The position numbers and the translations under genes were made by a program. 37,174 bases of DNA. Origin: an uncultured bacterium (GTDB lineage Bacteria; Cyanobacteriota; Vampirovibrionia; Gastranaerophilales; Gastranaerophilaceae). Each line of letters starts with the position of its first letter. Within the stretch, counting starts at the first letter, position 1. The DNA lies in NCBI GenBank assembly GCA_902766395.1, contig CACXDL010000063.1, positions 1 to 37,174 on the forward strand, given 5' to 3'. The notes beneath the pieces were generated by a model. It had not been told where the DNA came from. It made no database searches and was given only the letters and a program-made list of their open reading frames with translations. Shown here in pieces: positions 6,252 to 14,626 of the stretch.

Positions 6252-8545
6252 GATCTTTCAAGCTCAAATATTCTGAATTCTCCCGGTTCAAGTTTTTCGA
6301 AATGTATATTGTCAGAATGTTCGTAATCTTGAGCTTTATATTCCTTTTCATCCATTACATATTCACACTTTATTGTGTAGTCTCCAGGAATAGCAATATC
6401 TTTATCAAAAATAGCATACCCTTCAACTATTTCTTTGTAATTCTCTCCTGTAGGTGCAGTTTTTATAACTTTTTCCGTTGGATATTTATAGTTGGAAACA
6501 ACGAGTATTGCGGTTTTTAAAGGTTCTTTTGTTATTAACCATGCGCAAAAACCATCATCATCTTCAATTATTATTTGAGCTTCGCCCTGGGTTATTACAG
6601 AGCTGTTTTTTACAAATCGGTCTATAGCATCGAATCTGTTATAAAAATAATCATTTTCTGCTCTTTGCATCGCAACTTCTTCACCTATTGTGTATTCCAG
6701 ACCTCCCTGAGTATAGCTTTCATCCCCGTCAGCATATAGCACTGGCCTTTGAGCATATCTCCCTCCTGGCAATAATTTGTATTTAGCCCATTTATAAATA
6801 GCGCCGTTTTCTCCAAGTTGCCCGGGATACTGGTCAATTACGTGAAACTCTCCATCCTGATTGTTGTATGTTTTTAAAATTGATAACATACTACCTTTTT
6901 TAAATTTTGAGTTGTAATTTGTTAAATTTTGGTTATCTTCAACGATCTTTTCAGGAGTTTTATCAAACTGTGAAATTATGTCATTACCCCATAAAATATC
7001 AAATTTCATATCCTCATGATATTCTTTGTAGAAATTGTCCCATAACATATACTCTGCCAGTGTTCCAAAGTATGGGAGTTTTCTTTTCATTGTTGTATTT
7101 AATTTATTGAGAACATATCTTGGTGCTCTGTAACTAATTGGGCGCCCGTTATTTTCTGAAACCGTATCAACAACGTGGTCTATATGATCTATTCTGAAAC
7201 CATCAAAGTTATAATCACTTTGTAGAATTTCAAGATTTTTTATAAACAAATTTATAACATCTTCATTATATTTACCATTCTCAAGATTAACAAAGTAATA
7301 TGGTGTCTGGCAATCAAGATTTGCAAGTGCTGTTACATCGTCTCCTTTGTAATCAAAATGCTTAAACAAAGGAAATCCTCCACACTCGCTCATTCCGTCA
7401 TAAATTGGTATTCCTGCTGAGCACCAAGCTCCTCCGGGTGCCGGCCACAAACCTTCGGATATAAGAGCTTGAATAGTATCAATATGTTTTGTAATATCAT
7501 TTTCCTGAAGCTGTTTTTTATTCTTTTTGAGTTCGTTAATGTTGTAAACAATATCTTTTACTCTTTTATGTATTTTTTGTTGATAAGGTCTTTCGAGCAT
7601 AGTATTGGAGAAATTTTTCTTATGCTCAAGCATAATTGCTTCAAAGTTATCATATAGCTCTTGAAAGGCGGGGCTTAATTCTCCGCTGTTCCCTTTTAGT
7701 CTTTGTAAATATATGTTCTTTGTAATTTTTATATCGTCTTCATCGTTGTCTTTTGAAAGAAACTCCGCAACTTCATTAGTTTTTGCTTCAAGTTGTTTTT
7801 CAAGCTCTTTGACATCATACCACCTAGCAATTTGAGGGTTTGCAAGAACAAATTTAGAGAATCTTCCGGTTTGAGGTAATACATCATATATTACAGGATG
7901 ACCTGCTAACTGACACATTTCTATAAAAATCTGCAGTTGTTTTTTTGCATCCATTCCGGCAATTTCTTCCAAATAATCATCTTTTAACTTTTGGCTTACT
8001 TCGTTGCTTTTAGGTAGGTATGCACATCCAAATTCTCTCGGATGGAACGGAATTAGGTATATAGTTGTATTATATATGCCTAAATCAAGGTTTCCTGTAG
8101 GCAGGATAAGTAATTGTTTCAGCCAATCAAAGAATTTACCCGGTTCACTTGATTCGTTACCGTTGCCAAGTGCCGCAAGATTAATCAATTTGATGTTGTG
8201 TCCTTCTTTTTTAAACCAATCAGAAGTTCTTTCTCCATTTCTTGCAAGCGGACTTATCTGATTATTTTTAAAACAAAATTTCCCGTTTTTAAATATTCCG
8301 TTTTTAATCCATTTTTGTTCAAGTGCAAAAAGTGTTTCCTCATTTGTCAGCTCTTCTTGAGCCTTTAAAAACGGGTATGTTAAATATCCGTACTTTTGTA
8401 TATGCATTTCCAAATATTTTTTTCTTAATTCCGGTATTTCGTCAAAAGGATATGCCTGTTTTAACTTTATATATATATCATTAAGTTCTTTTTCTTTGTT
8501 TATAGTATTTGTTTTTTCATCTTTATTAAATAAAAAATTTAGCAT
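6248..8545 (-). CDS. Divergent GH13 (alpha-amylase superfamily) protein
   Basis: This is a 765-residue protein with no signal peptide. The alpha-amylase catalytic signature [14 protein letters not shown] is at about 448-460, with Asp453 as the expected nucleophile in the G-x-R-x-D motif. Glu498 in TLAEYM fits the acid/base. PVIYDVLP around Asp221 resembles conserved region I. The fourth region, with the transition-state Asp, is not obvious. Between regions I and II lies an unusually long insert of mostly Lys/Glu-rich helices (residues 245-360). The C-terminal 100 residues look like the beta domain of GH13 enzymes. A role in glycogen or maltodextrin metabolism in the cytoplasm is likely, but the reaction (hydrolase, transferase or isomerase) is not resolved. 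GGGAG precedes the ATG. Confidence 0.7.
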   Translation of the reverse strand: MLNFLFNKDEKTNTINKEKELNDIYIKLKQAYPFDEIPELRKKYLEMHIQKYGYLTYPFLKAQEELTNEETLFALEQKWIKNGIFKNGKFCFKNNQISPLARNGERTSDWFKKEGHNIKLINLAALGNGNESSEPGKFFDWLKQLLILPTGNLDLGIYNTTIYLIPFHPREFGCAYLPKSNEVSQKLKDDYLEEIAGMDAKKQLQIFIEMCQLAGHPVIYDVLPQTGRFSKFVLANPQIARWYDVKELEKQLEAKTNEVAEFLSKDNDEDDIKITKNIYLQRLKGNSGELSPAFQELYDNFEAIMLEHKKNFSNTMLERPYQQKIHKRVKDIVYNINELKKNKKQLQENDITKHIDTIQALISEGLWPAPGGAWCSAGIPIYDGMSECGGFPLFKHFDYKGDDVTALANLDCQTPYYFVNLENGKYNEDVINLFIKNLEILQSDYNFDGFRIDHIDHVVDTVSENNGRPISYRAPRYVLNKLNTTMKRKLPYFGTLAEYMLWDNFYKEYHEDMKFDILWGNDIISQFDKTPEKIVEDNQNLTNYNSKFKKGSMLSILKTYNNQDGEFHVIDQYPGQLGENGAIYKWAKYKLLPGGRYAQRPVLYADGDESYTQGGLEYTIGEEVAMQRAENDYFYNRFDAIDRFVKNSSVITQGEAQIIIEDDDGFCAWLITKEPLKTAILVVSNYKYPTEKVIKTAPTGENYKEIVEGYAIFDKDIAIPGDYTIKCEYVMDEKEYKAQDYEHSDNIHFEKLEPGEFRIFELERS

Positions 8546-8647
8546 TTATCTCTCCCTGTAAAAACGGATACAAACTAAGTATATCATAAGAATATTTTTT
8601 AATAAATTAACGTAAAATTATATTAAATATTCTATATTTTTTTTTAT

Positions 8648-8677
8648 TTTACAAAAAATTATCCACTCGTCTAATAC
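8648..8677 (+). promoter_or_regulatory. Candidate promoter of the response regulator gene
   Basis: TTTACA (8648-8653) and TAATAC (8672-8677) are separated by 18 bp, placing the start near 8685 and giving a leader of about 70 nt. The -10 element overlaps the left arm of an inverted repeat. Confidence 0.4.
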
Positions 8678-8735
8678 AACATGAAATTTTATGGTAATAC
8701 ATTTGAGTTAAATAATAAGAGTATTACATTAGACG
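8668..8735. repeat. Split inverted repeat in the response regulator leader
   Basis: A continuous 15-nt right arm, GTATTAC (8721-8727) plus ATTAGACG (8728-8735), is complementary to two left half-arms, GTAATAC (8694-8700) and CGTCTAAT (8668-8675). The latter two are separated by an 18-nt insertion. The right arm ends 5 nt before the ribosome binding site AGGAG (8741-8745). It could be an operator or an RNA stem. Confidence 0.5.
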
Positions 8736-8755
8736 AAAAGAGGAGAAAAGTAGAT

Positions 8756-9430
8756 ATGCTTACTACAGAAAAGTGTATTAAGGTGATTATTGTTGACGAC
8801 TTTAAATTAACAAGGGTAGGTTTACGATGTGCTTTAAATTCAAATCCTGACATAGATGTTGTGTCAGAAGCCGAGGATGCAGAATCAGGTATTCAAATGA
8901 TTAAAAAGGAAATGCCGGATGTTGTATTAATGGATTTGGGTTTGCCTAAGATGAATGGTATAGAAGCCATAATCAAGGTGAGAGAATTTGATAAAAATGT
9001 AAAAATAATTGCGTTGACTTCACATGATCGGGAGGAAGAGGTTGTTGCAGCTTTAAGTTCAGGAGCGAATGCTTATTGTCTTAAAGATATTGATCCAGAA
9101 AAACTGGCAGATGTTGTCCGGGATGTAAGTGAAGGTGTATGTTGGATTGATCCATTGGTTGCAGGCTTGGCATTAAAATCATTCCCTCATATTGATAATA
9201 CTGCGTTAGTTGGTGATGGGGGCTCAAATCATGTAAAAGTTCCTTTGACGGAGAGAGAAAGTGAAGTTCTGAAACACTTAGTTGCGGGTAAAAGTAATAC
9301 TGAGATTGCAAAAGAATTAATTGTTAGTGTTCATACTGCAAAAGCTCATGTGTGTTCAATTTTACAAAAGATGTGTGTAAATGACCGTGTGCAGGCTGCT
9401 GTTAAAGCAGTAAAAGAAGGTATGGTTTAA
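8756..9430 (+). CDS. Two-component response regulator, NarL/FixJ (LuxR-type HTH) family
   Basis: The protein has 224 residues from ATG 8756, which is preceded by AGGAG at 10 nt. An upstream in-frame ATG at 8681 lies inside the inverted-repeat leader and is not favoured. The receiver domain (about 1-125) has the acidic pair in VIIVDDF, the phosphoacceptor Asp in VVLMDLGLPKMNG, a Thr/Ser in ALTSHD and Lys in YCLKDI. The C-terminal HTH (about 160-222) reads PLTERESEVLKHLVAGKSNTEIA. It is therefore a phosphorylation-controlled DNA-binding transcription factor. No histidine kinase is nearby, so the signal is unknown. An inverted repeat around its own promoter suggests autoregulation. A terminator shared with maf follows. 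Confidence 0.92.
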   Translation: MLTTEKCIKVIIVDDFKLTRVGLRCALNSNPDIDVVSEAEDAESGIQMIKKEMPDVVLMDLGLPKMNGIEAIIKVREFDKNVKIIALTSHDREEEVVAALSSGANAYCLKDIDPEKLADVVRDVSEGVCWIDPLVAGLALKSFPHIDNTALVGDGGSNHVKVPLTERESEVLKHLVAGKSNTEIAKELIVSVHTAKAHVCSILQKMCVNDRVQAAVKAVKEGMV

Positions 9431-9463
9431 TTTCTGACTAATTTTCTGCATAGTTCATAAAAT

Positions 9464-9488
9464 AAGGAAGCGATTATATCGCTTCCTT
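9464..9488. terminator. Bidirectional hairpin between the response regulator gene and maf
   Basis: AAGGAAGCGAT (9464-9474) and ATCGCTTCCTT (9478-9488) form an 11-bp stem with a 3-nt loop. On the plus strand it is followed by GATCATTTTTAAAA, a weak T-tract. The stem includes the stop codon of maf on the minus strand. Confidence 0.7.
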
Positions 9489-10049
9489 GATCATTTTTAA
9501 AACAAGATTTGATGGGAGTCCAATAACATTATCTATGTCTCCTTCAACTTTTTTTATATATCCAGCGGGCATTTCCTGTATTCCGTATGCACCAGCTTTG
9601 TCAAAAGGTTTAAAAGTCTCAATGTAGAAGTCTATTTGTTCTTTTGTAAGTTCTTCAAAAGTAACATATGTTGTTTCGGATTTGACGTTGTATTTTAGCG
9701 TTTCTGAATTAACAATTGCAACAGCGGTTACAACAAAGTGTGTTCTTCCGGAAAGATTTGCCAGCATATCAAATGCTTCTTGCTTGGTTTTTGGTTTGCC
9801 AAGTATTTTGTTATCAACTACAACGATTGTGTCGGCACCTAAAACATTTATATTTTTCCCTTCTTCGTGGAGATCTTTTGCAACATATAAAGCTTTATTG
9901 TATGCAAGATTTTCTACAAAATCATAAGAGAAATCCGTCCGATCATGTTCTTCAACATAAGAGGACGGAACGATTTCAAAATCAAAATTCAATTTTCTAA
10001 GAATGTCTGCTCTTCTCGGAGAGCAAGAGCCTAGGATAATTTTTCCCAT
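9474..10049 (-). CDS. maf: Maf/Ham1-like nucleoside triphosphate pyrophosphatase
   Basis: The 191-residue protein matches the Maf family: N-terminal ILGSCSPRRADIL, a mid-protein VLGADTIVVVDNKILGKP, then FDKAGAYGIQ and DNVIGLPSNLVLKMI near the end. Family members hydrolyse non-canonical or modified nucleoside triphosphates (dTTP, UTP, m5UTP or similar) to the monophosphate, removing them from the cytoplasmic pool. Some affect septation when overexpressed. The length and all catalytic motifs are normal. It is followed by the hairpin that overlaps its stop codon. The next upstream gene on this strand (10345-10106) is 56 nt away and may be co-transcribed. Confidence 0.94.
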   Translation of the reverse strand: MGKIILGSCSPRRADILRKLNFDFEIVPSSYVEEHDRTDFSYDFVENLAYNKALYVAKDLHEEGKNINVLGADTIVVVDNKILGKPKTKQEAFDMLANLSGRTHFVVTAVAIVNSETLKYNVKSETTYVTFEELTKEQIDFYIETFKPFDKAGAYGIQEMPAGYIKKVEGDIDNVIGLPSNLVLKMIKEAI

Positions 10050-10105
10050 TTGAGTCTCCTTATTTTTAACAAATTTATTTTATCAAAAACAAGGAAACCA
10101 AAACT

Positions 10106-10345
10106 TTATCTTTGACCCAGGGTTTTTTGATATCTTGCAGTTCTTGCATTTATTGCATAACATGCAATATTCAGCCTCTGTCGCAATTCCATCATATTTC
10201 GCAGAGTTGCGGCATAATCATTCATTGCTTCAAGCATTTTGTTTGGGTCTACCATTGATTCCATATTCTCATGGTTATCAACTTTTTCTTCCTGGTACTT
10301 CTGTACCAACATTTTGTCTATGTAGTCTTCTGCGCCAACACCCAT
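10106..10345 (-). CDS. Small helical protein of unknown function
   Basis: This 79-residue protein belongs to no family I recognise. An AGGGAGG ribosome binding site lies 7 nt before the ATG, which supports real translation. The sequence is acidic and Met-rich at the start (DPNKMLEAMNDYAATLRNMM) and then basic (RQRLNIACYAINARTARYQ). It is probably two amphipathic helices, with no signal peptide or membrane segment. It lies upstream of maf on the same strand. A decamer AATCAATAGG occurs twice in its leader (10356-10389 region). Helical hairpin proteins of this size can be secretion-system subunits or chaperones, but nothing here shows which. Confidence 0.6.
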   Translation of the reverse strand: MGVGAEDYIDKMLVQKYQEEKVDNHENMESMVDPNKMLEAMNDYAATLRNMMELRQRLNIACYAINARTARYQKTLGQR

Positions 10346-10566
10346 CAGGTTGCCTCCCTATTGATTTTGATTTTGTAATATCCTATTGATTGAGAAATTA
10401 ATCCTTTGACATTCCTATACTTAAATAAAGTTTTTTTTTGATTATTGATTGCTCTTTTTTTATAAAATATTAAGAAATATTAATCAATTTTTCAAAATCT
10501 GTGAAAAAGGCAAAAAAAAATATTTTGTGCTATTATAACAATAGTATAAATTAGGGATAAAGAAGC
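10346..10566. other. AT-rich divergent intergenic region
   Basis: It separates the 79-residue orphan (minus) from the DUF2229 gene (plus). For the plus gene a TATAAA near 10546 and a TTGTGC about 14 bp before it are the only promoter-like hexamers I see. TAGGGATAAAGAAG precedes the ATG at 10567. No RNA gene or riboswitch is recognised. Confidence 0.3.
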
Positions 10567-11649
10567 ATGAAAAATAAAAGTTCTCAAGAAAAAGTAATAG
10601 GGATTCCAAGAGCGATGTCGTTTTATGGGAATTATCCGTTTTATTACGGTTTTTTCAATGATTTGGGCATAAAGATAGTTTTGTCTGATGTTACCACAAA
10701 ACAGACTATGTCTGAAGGTGCCGGACTTGTTGTTACTGAAACTTGTTTACCAATAAAAGTATATGTGGGTCATGTGCTTAATTTGATAAAAAAAGGTGTA
10801 AAAAATATTTTTATTCCTTCTTTACAGTCTATTGATCATAAGATATACAATTGCTCAAAAATAAGAGGTTTGCCTGATTTGATAAGAAATGTTGTAAAAG
10901 AACCATTCAATATGATTGAGGCAACATTGGATAAATCTGAAAAAAATCAAGGGTTATATGAGTTCTTATCTGAATGCGTTGCTCCGTTTGGAATTACTGA
11001 TATAAAATTAATAAAACGTGCTTCTAAAGCAGGTTGGAGATGCTATAACAATTTTCATGTAATGACAAAATCCGGAATGAGTTATTCTAAGGCCTTGAGT
11101 TATGCTCTGCAGGGAAAAGTTGTAATTACAAATTCTGTTAAAGAATATCCGATCTCAATTGCGTTAGTTGGTCATGGGTATAATCTTTATGACGAGCGAG
11201 TTTGTATGAAGATTTTAGACAAACTTGAAAAAATGGATGTAAAAGTTTGCACTTCATTACAATTGTCTTCAGAGCAGTTAGATGAAGGTATTTTAAGTTT
11301 AGGAAACGAAAAATATTGGGCAAACGAAGACGAAATGACAGGAACGGCTGGTCATTACCTTAAAGATAACAAAATTGACGGTATTATCACTATTACTGCA
11401 TTTGGTTGTGGTCCTGATTCTTTAATGATAGAAAGAATTACCAGAAAAGCAAAACAGTTTGGAAAACCTTTACTGAATCTTACAATAGATGAACAAACTG
11501 GAGAGGCCGGTTTTGTTACCCGTTTGGAAGCTTTTGTAGATATGCTTTTCCGTAAAAAACGCGCAAATATTGTAAATAACTTAAATATAAAGCAAGAAGA
11601 TAGTTATTCTATTAACACAGATTACATCGAAACTAGGCCTGTTAATTAA
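10567..11649 (+). CDS. Acyl-CoA dehydratase activase-related protein (DUF2229)
   Basis: The 360-residue protein matches the DUF2229 family, which occurs as the C-terminal part of large 2-hydroxyglutaryl-CoA dehydratase activase-like proteins and as stand-alone forms. Typical text is IGIPRAMSFYGNYPFYYGFF, LVVTETCLPIKVYVGHVLNL and GKPLLNLTIDEQTGEAGFVTRLEAFVDML. Conserved Cys in TETCLP and in FGCGPDS may bind an iron-sulfur cluster, as in the related dehydratase subunits. It is stand-alone here: neither the ATPase (HgdC-like) activase domain nor a dehydratase is adjacent, so the partner is unknown. The stop lies 3 nt from that of the opposing PHP gene. Confidence 0.85.
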   Translation: MKNKSSQEKVIGIPRAMSFYGNYPFYYGFFNDLGIKIVLSDVTTKQTMSEGAGLVVTETCLPIKVYVGHVLNLIKKGVKNIFIPSLQSIDHKIYNCSKIRGLPDLIRNVVKEPFNMIEATLDKSEKNQGLYEFLSECVAPFGITDIKLIKRASKAGWRCYNNFHVMTKSGMSYSKALSYALQGKVVITNSVKEYPISIALVGHGYNLYDERVCMKILDKLEKMDVKVCTSLQLSSEQLDEGILSLGNEKYWANEDEMTGTAGHYLKDNKIDGIITITAFGCGPDSLMIERITRKAKQFGKPLLNLTIDEQTGEAGFVTRLEAFVDMLFRKKRANIVNNLNIKQEDSYSINTDYIETRPVN

Positions 11650-11652
11650 TCT

Positions 11653-12279
11653 TTAAAGTTTTTCCCCATGCAAATCTGTTCCTCCTGTTTTTATGAGGTT
11701 ATACTTGTCTGCAATATTTTCGATTTCTTCAACAGTGGCAAATTTCATATATTTTCTCCATCGTGGGTATGGATAATAAACTTCGACCCCGTCAAGTCCG
11801 ATGTCTTTTAAATCTTTTATAAATTTATCCATGTCTAAAGCCCAACAGCAGGCAGGGTGGGCTATGACTGCTATCCCTCCGGCATTGTGGATTGCGGAAA
11901 TTAGATCCTTGAGGTTACGATTAGAGAAAAATCTTATAATATCCCATTCTGTTTCTTTTTTATTTCTTGCGTAGAATTTTTGCATATCAGGATGGTTAAC
12001 ATCTATTCCGTATGCAAGCAGATGTAAGAATATATATTTGTACCAAACATCAAATTCAACAGCCGGAATCAGGATATCATCTTGTGTTTTACGGTGCCCT
12101 TCAACTGTATTGTGGTCTGAAATTGCTATTACTTTATAATTATTGTTTTTTGCCTGTGCAATTATATCTTCAAAATCTGCTCTTCCATCTGAAAATTTTG
12201 TGTGTATATGTAAATTTGCATTTTTGTTAGTATAGTCTTCTTTTGTCAGAGATTTGATTATTTCTGAATAATTTTTCAT
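11653..12279 (-). CDS. PHP-domain metal-dependent phosphoesterase
   Basis: The protein has 208 residues from the ATG at 12279. The longer frame up to 12417 runs into the divergent membrane-protein gene and encodes atypical sequence, so it is rejected. PHP metal ligands are visible: NLHIHTKFSDG near the start, VIAISDHNTVEG, the Glu in PAVEFD, GGIAVIAHPAC, and the ending TGGTDLHGE. Relatives hydrolyse phosphate esters (TrpH/YciV-type act on 5' ends of RNA and on 3',5'-bisphosphates). The C-terminus ends directly after the DLHG motif, a few residues shorter than usual. The substrate is unknown. Confidence 0.88.
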   Translation of the reverse strand: MKNYSEIIKSLTKEDYTNKNANLHIHTKFSDGRADFEDIIAQAKNNNYKVIAISDHNTVEGHRKTQDDILIPAVEFDVWYKYIFLHLLAYGIDVNHPDMQKFYARNKKETEWDIIRFFSNRNLKDLISAIHNAGGIAVIAHPACCWALDMDKFIKDLKDIGLDGVEVYYPYPRWRKYMKFATVEEIENIADKYNLIKTGGTDLHGEKL

Positions 12280-12337
12280 ATTTGCTTTATCTTTACCCTC
12301 ATTTGTAATAGAATAATAATACAATGAAGGAGAATAT

Positions 12338-13294
12338 ATGTCCAAGGATAAAGTAAAGAATAGTATATGGTATGTAATAGGAAAAGGGGTTAAAATATAT
12401 TTTTCAAACATAGACAAGTTTGTTGTCTATATGCTTTTCCCTGTTTTTGGGCAGATTTTGGGTTTGGGATTGTGTTTTGGATTGGCATTGGGTTTTTCTG
12501 ATAAAGTAGCTCAAAAAGCAACAAGTCCGTCAATGGCTCTATTGTATATTTTACTTCTGACCCTTCCGGGTTTGTTAATATTTTTCAAGGCTTTTTGGGA
12601 TTATATGGTTGCATATGTAGCATTGAACTCTATGACTGAAGGTGCATGGACAACCGGCAGAGTTTACGATTTTCGCTCTCATAATGAGGTTGCAACAAGA
12701 AGGGCCGGGCAATATATAGTATTTCTTCTTATTGTTGGGATATTGTCTTTATGTGCTTTAATTTGCGGAGTTATTCCTGTTTTTGGTTTAGTACCTCCGA
12801 TGATAGTTTGGATATATTTAATACTTATATTTCAGGTTTTCACCTTCGAGCCGGAACTTTCTCCAAAAGAATGTTTTAAAAGAAGTTTTGAACTTGTTAA
12901 AGGCGATTGGGGCAGAACTTTTGTTTTGATGTTATTTCTCGTGTTTTTCTCTATCTACATAATTACACAAGGGGTTACTGTTATTTTTGATTATTTGCAT
13001 TTGACAGACATTATTGCATCAAATTTTGATTTTATCGGTGATGCAATGCCTTTGAGGGTGATAAACAGAGGTTTTGAATATTTAAATATTCCTGTAAATA
13101 TTACAGTTAATATGATATCTGTTATGGTTATGACCTCTTTTGTCAGCATAATCGTTTCAGAGTTTACTCTTCCTATAAGAAGTATATGCTATTCTTTGTG
13201 GTATAAGAATTTATCAGATATAAAGCTGGGGCAGCCAAAGTCTTCAGGTAAAAAATATAAGAAAACCATTTCTAAAAATACGGATAAAGAATAA
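12338..13294 (+). CDS. Polytopic integral membrane protein of unknown function
   Basis: The 318-residue protein has about six hydrophobic segments: around residues 30-52, 62-88, 122-146, 148-170, 200-225 and 260-285. A Lys-rich cytoplasmic tail of about 30 residues (GKKYKKTISKN) follows. The region ECFKRSFELVKGDWGRTF between the helices resembles the amphipathic linker of DUF975/YciC-type membrane proteins, but the match is by eye and weak. AAGGAG lies 7 nt before the ATG. It is the first gene of an operon: its stop shares one base with the start of the zinc-ribbon gene, and rph follows. Confidence 0.75.
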   Translation: MSKDKVKNSIWYVIGKGVKIYFSNIDKFVVYMLFPVFGQILGLGLCFGLALGFSDKVAQKATSPSMALLYILLLTLPGLLIFFKAFWDYMVAYVALNSMTEGAWTTGRVYDFRSHNEVATRRAGQYIVFLLIVGILSLCALICGVIPVFGLVPPMIVWIYLILIFQVFTFEPELSPKECFKRSFELVKGDWGRTFVLMLFLVFFSIYIITQGVTVIFDYLHLTDIIASNFDFIGDAMPLRVINRGFEYLNIPVNITVNMISVMVMTSFVSIIVSEFTLPIRSICYSLWYKNLSDIKLGQPKSSGKKYKKTISKNTDKE

Positions 13295-13518
13295 TGTTTA
13301 TTTGTAAAAATTGTAAGTCTAAAGATAAATTTGAATTGATGTTTTCACCGGATTATATGGGTGATAAAAATTTTTCGCAGAGATATAAAGAAAATGGAGA
13401 TATAGAAATAACTGTTGATGGTTATGTTTTCGTTCCGGATTTACAGTTTATGAATGAACATGCAGTATGTAAATATTGTGGGCAAATATATATATGGGAT
13501 TATGATTACAGGGGGTAA
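13294..13518 (+). CDS. Small zinc-ribbon protein
   Basis: The 74-residue protein has two Cys pairs, CKNC near the N-terminus and CKYC near the C-terminus. Together they would bind one zinc ion in a ribbon, with an acidic and aromatic segment between them. No named family is recognised. The start shares one base with the stop of the membrane-protein gene and the end lies 1 nt before rph, with the rph ribosome binding site inside its last codons. All three are therefore probably translated as a unit. Confidence 0.7.
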   Translation: MFICKNCKSKDKFELMFSPDYMGDKNFSQRYKENGDIEITVDGYVFVPDLQFMNEHAVCKYCGQIYIWDYDYRG

Positions 13519-13519
13519 T

Positions 13520-14227
13520 ATGAGAATAGAAAATAGAAAAAATGATGAAACAAGAACAATAAAATTCACTACCAATTATACAAAACATGCCCTTGGTTCT
13601 GTTTTGGTAGAATTTGGAGACACAAAAGTAATAACAACAGCAACAGTTGCAGAGGGGAAACCCAAATGGATGGATAAAGAAGACCCAAGAGGCTGGTTAA
13701 CGGCAGAATATTCATTGCTGCCTTCTTCAACTTCAACAAGATGCCAAAGAGAACGCACAAAAATATCCGGCAGAACACAAGAAATTCAAAGATTAATTGG
13801 CAGAAGTTTAAGGGCTTGTGTCGATTTAGAAAAAATCCCTGACTTGATAATAACTATTGATGCAGATGTTATTCAAGCAGATGGTGGAACCCGGACTGCA
13901 AGTATATGTGGTGGCTTTGTAGCCCTGCGAGAAGCAGTTAAAAAACTTCTTGCGGATGGAACATTAAAGCAAAATCCTATCATTGAACCAATTGCTGCTA
14001 TTTCTGCAGGGCTTGTGGATGGAGATGTAAGGTTAGATTTGAATTATGAAGAAGATTCTCATGCCCAGGTTGATTCAAATATTGTCTTAACTCAGAGTGG
14101 TAAAATAATAGAATTCCAAACTACGGCAGAGGGTGAACCGTACGAATTTGAAGATATGATTAAAATTTTTAATATTGCGAAAAAAGGAATAAATGAAATT
14201 CTTGAAAAATATTCATCTTTGGAGTAA
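13520..14227 (+). CDS. rph: Ribonuclease PH
   Basis: RNase PH is a phosphate-dependent 3'-to-5' exonuclease that trims tRNA 3' ends in the cytoplasm and forms a hexameric ring. The 235-residue protein has normal length and family text: N-terminal MRIENRKNDETRTI, GSVLVEFGDTKVI, GWLTAEYSLLP, then ERTKISGRTQEIQRLIGRSLRA, and VIQADGGTRTASICGGFVAL. The ATG at 13520 is chosen because AGGGGGT lies just upstream and the family starts at this point. An earlier in-frame ATG at 13454 lies inside the zinc-ribbon gene. RdgB, its frequent partner, is absent. Confidence 0.96.
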   Translation: MRIENRKNDETRTIKFTTNYTKHALGSVLVEFGDTKVITTATVAEGKPKWMDKEDPRGWLTAEYSLLPSSTSTRCQRERTKISGRTQEIQRLIGRSLRACVDLEKIPDLIITIDADVIQADGGTRTASICGGFVALREAVKKLLADGTLKQNPIIEPIAAISAGLVDGDVRLDLNYEEDSHAQVDSNIVLTQSGKIIEFQTTAEGEPYEFEDMIKIFNIAKKGINEILEKYSSLE

Positions 14228-14236
14228 TTTTTTGTT

Positions 14237-14626
14237 ATGAACAAATTTTTTGTCTATGCTATTATGATGGTGTTTTTAGTAAGTTTTGGAGCATGCTCTG
14301 TTCTTTCAAAGACCGAAGAAGTGAAGTCTACTCAGGGACTTGAAAAAATTGAACAAATTAATCCGCGAAAGTTAAAAAAAGTTTCAAAACAAGAGGATAA
14401 TGCATATCGTTTAAAACAAAAAAATAAGAAAAAATATGCAAAAGATGTTTTTAAAATCAAAAAGCTTAAAGAAAAACAGAGAAAAAAAGAAAGAGATTTG
14501 GAGTTTTATCAAAAAAGACTTAATATAAAGCGAGATAAGTTAAAGGATTTTGATCCAAGTAATAAGGAGGAAGTTTCAAACTCTCCGTCAGGGGAAAAAT
14601 CCGCAGAGAAAGGAGAAAACGAATGA
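14237..14626 (+). CDS. Lys-rich coiled-coil lipoprotein
   Basis: The 129-residue protein has an N-terminal hydrophobic segment ending in a lipobox-like SFGAC, with Cys20 as the likely lipidated residue. The remainder is very rich in Lys and Glu (KIKKLKEKQRKKERDLEFYQKRLNIKRDKLKDF), which predicts one long charged helix. No family is recognised. It lies 9 nt after rph and its stop overlaps the start of the next secreted protein by 4 nt, so the two are probably made together. The Phe two residues before the lipobox Gly is less usual than Leu at -3, so lipidation is probable but not certain. Confidence 0.7.
   Translation: MNKFFVYAIMMVFLVSFGACSVLSKTEEVKSTQGLEKIEQINPRKLKKVSKQEDNAYRLKQKNKKKYAKDVFKIKKLKEKQRKKERDLEFYQKRLNIKRDKLKDFDPSNKEEVSNSPSGEKSAEKGENE

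Noticed and set aside
8659..8667. TTATCCACT, one mismatch from a DnaA box
   Set aside because: It is single and far from dnaA, with no cluster around it. It is not evidence for an origin.
12280..12417. 46-residue N-terminal extension of the PHP protein
   Set aside because: It runs into the divergent membrane-protein gene and has no ribosome binding site. The PHP fold begins just after ATG 12279.
13454..13519. Longer N-terminus for RNase PH
   Set aside because: It overlaps the zinc-ribbon gene in another frame. Family length and the AGGGGGT site support ATG 13520.
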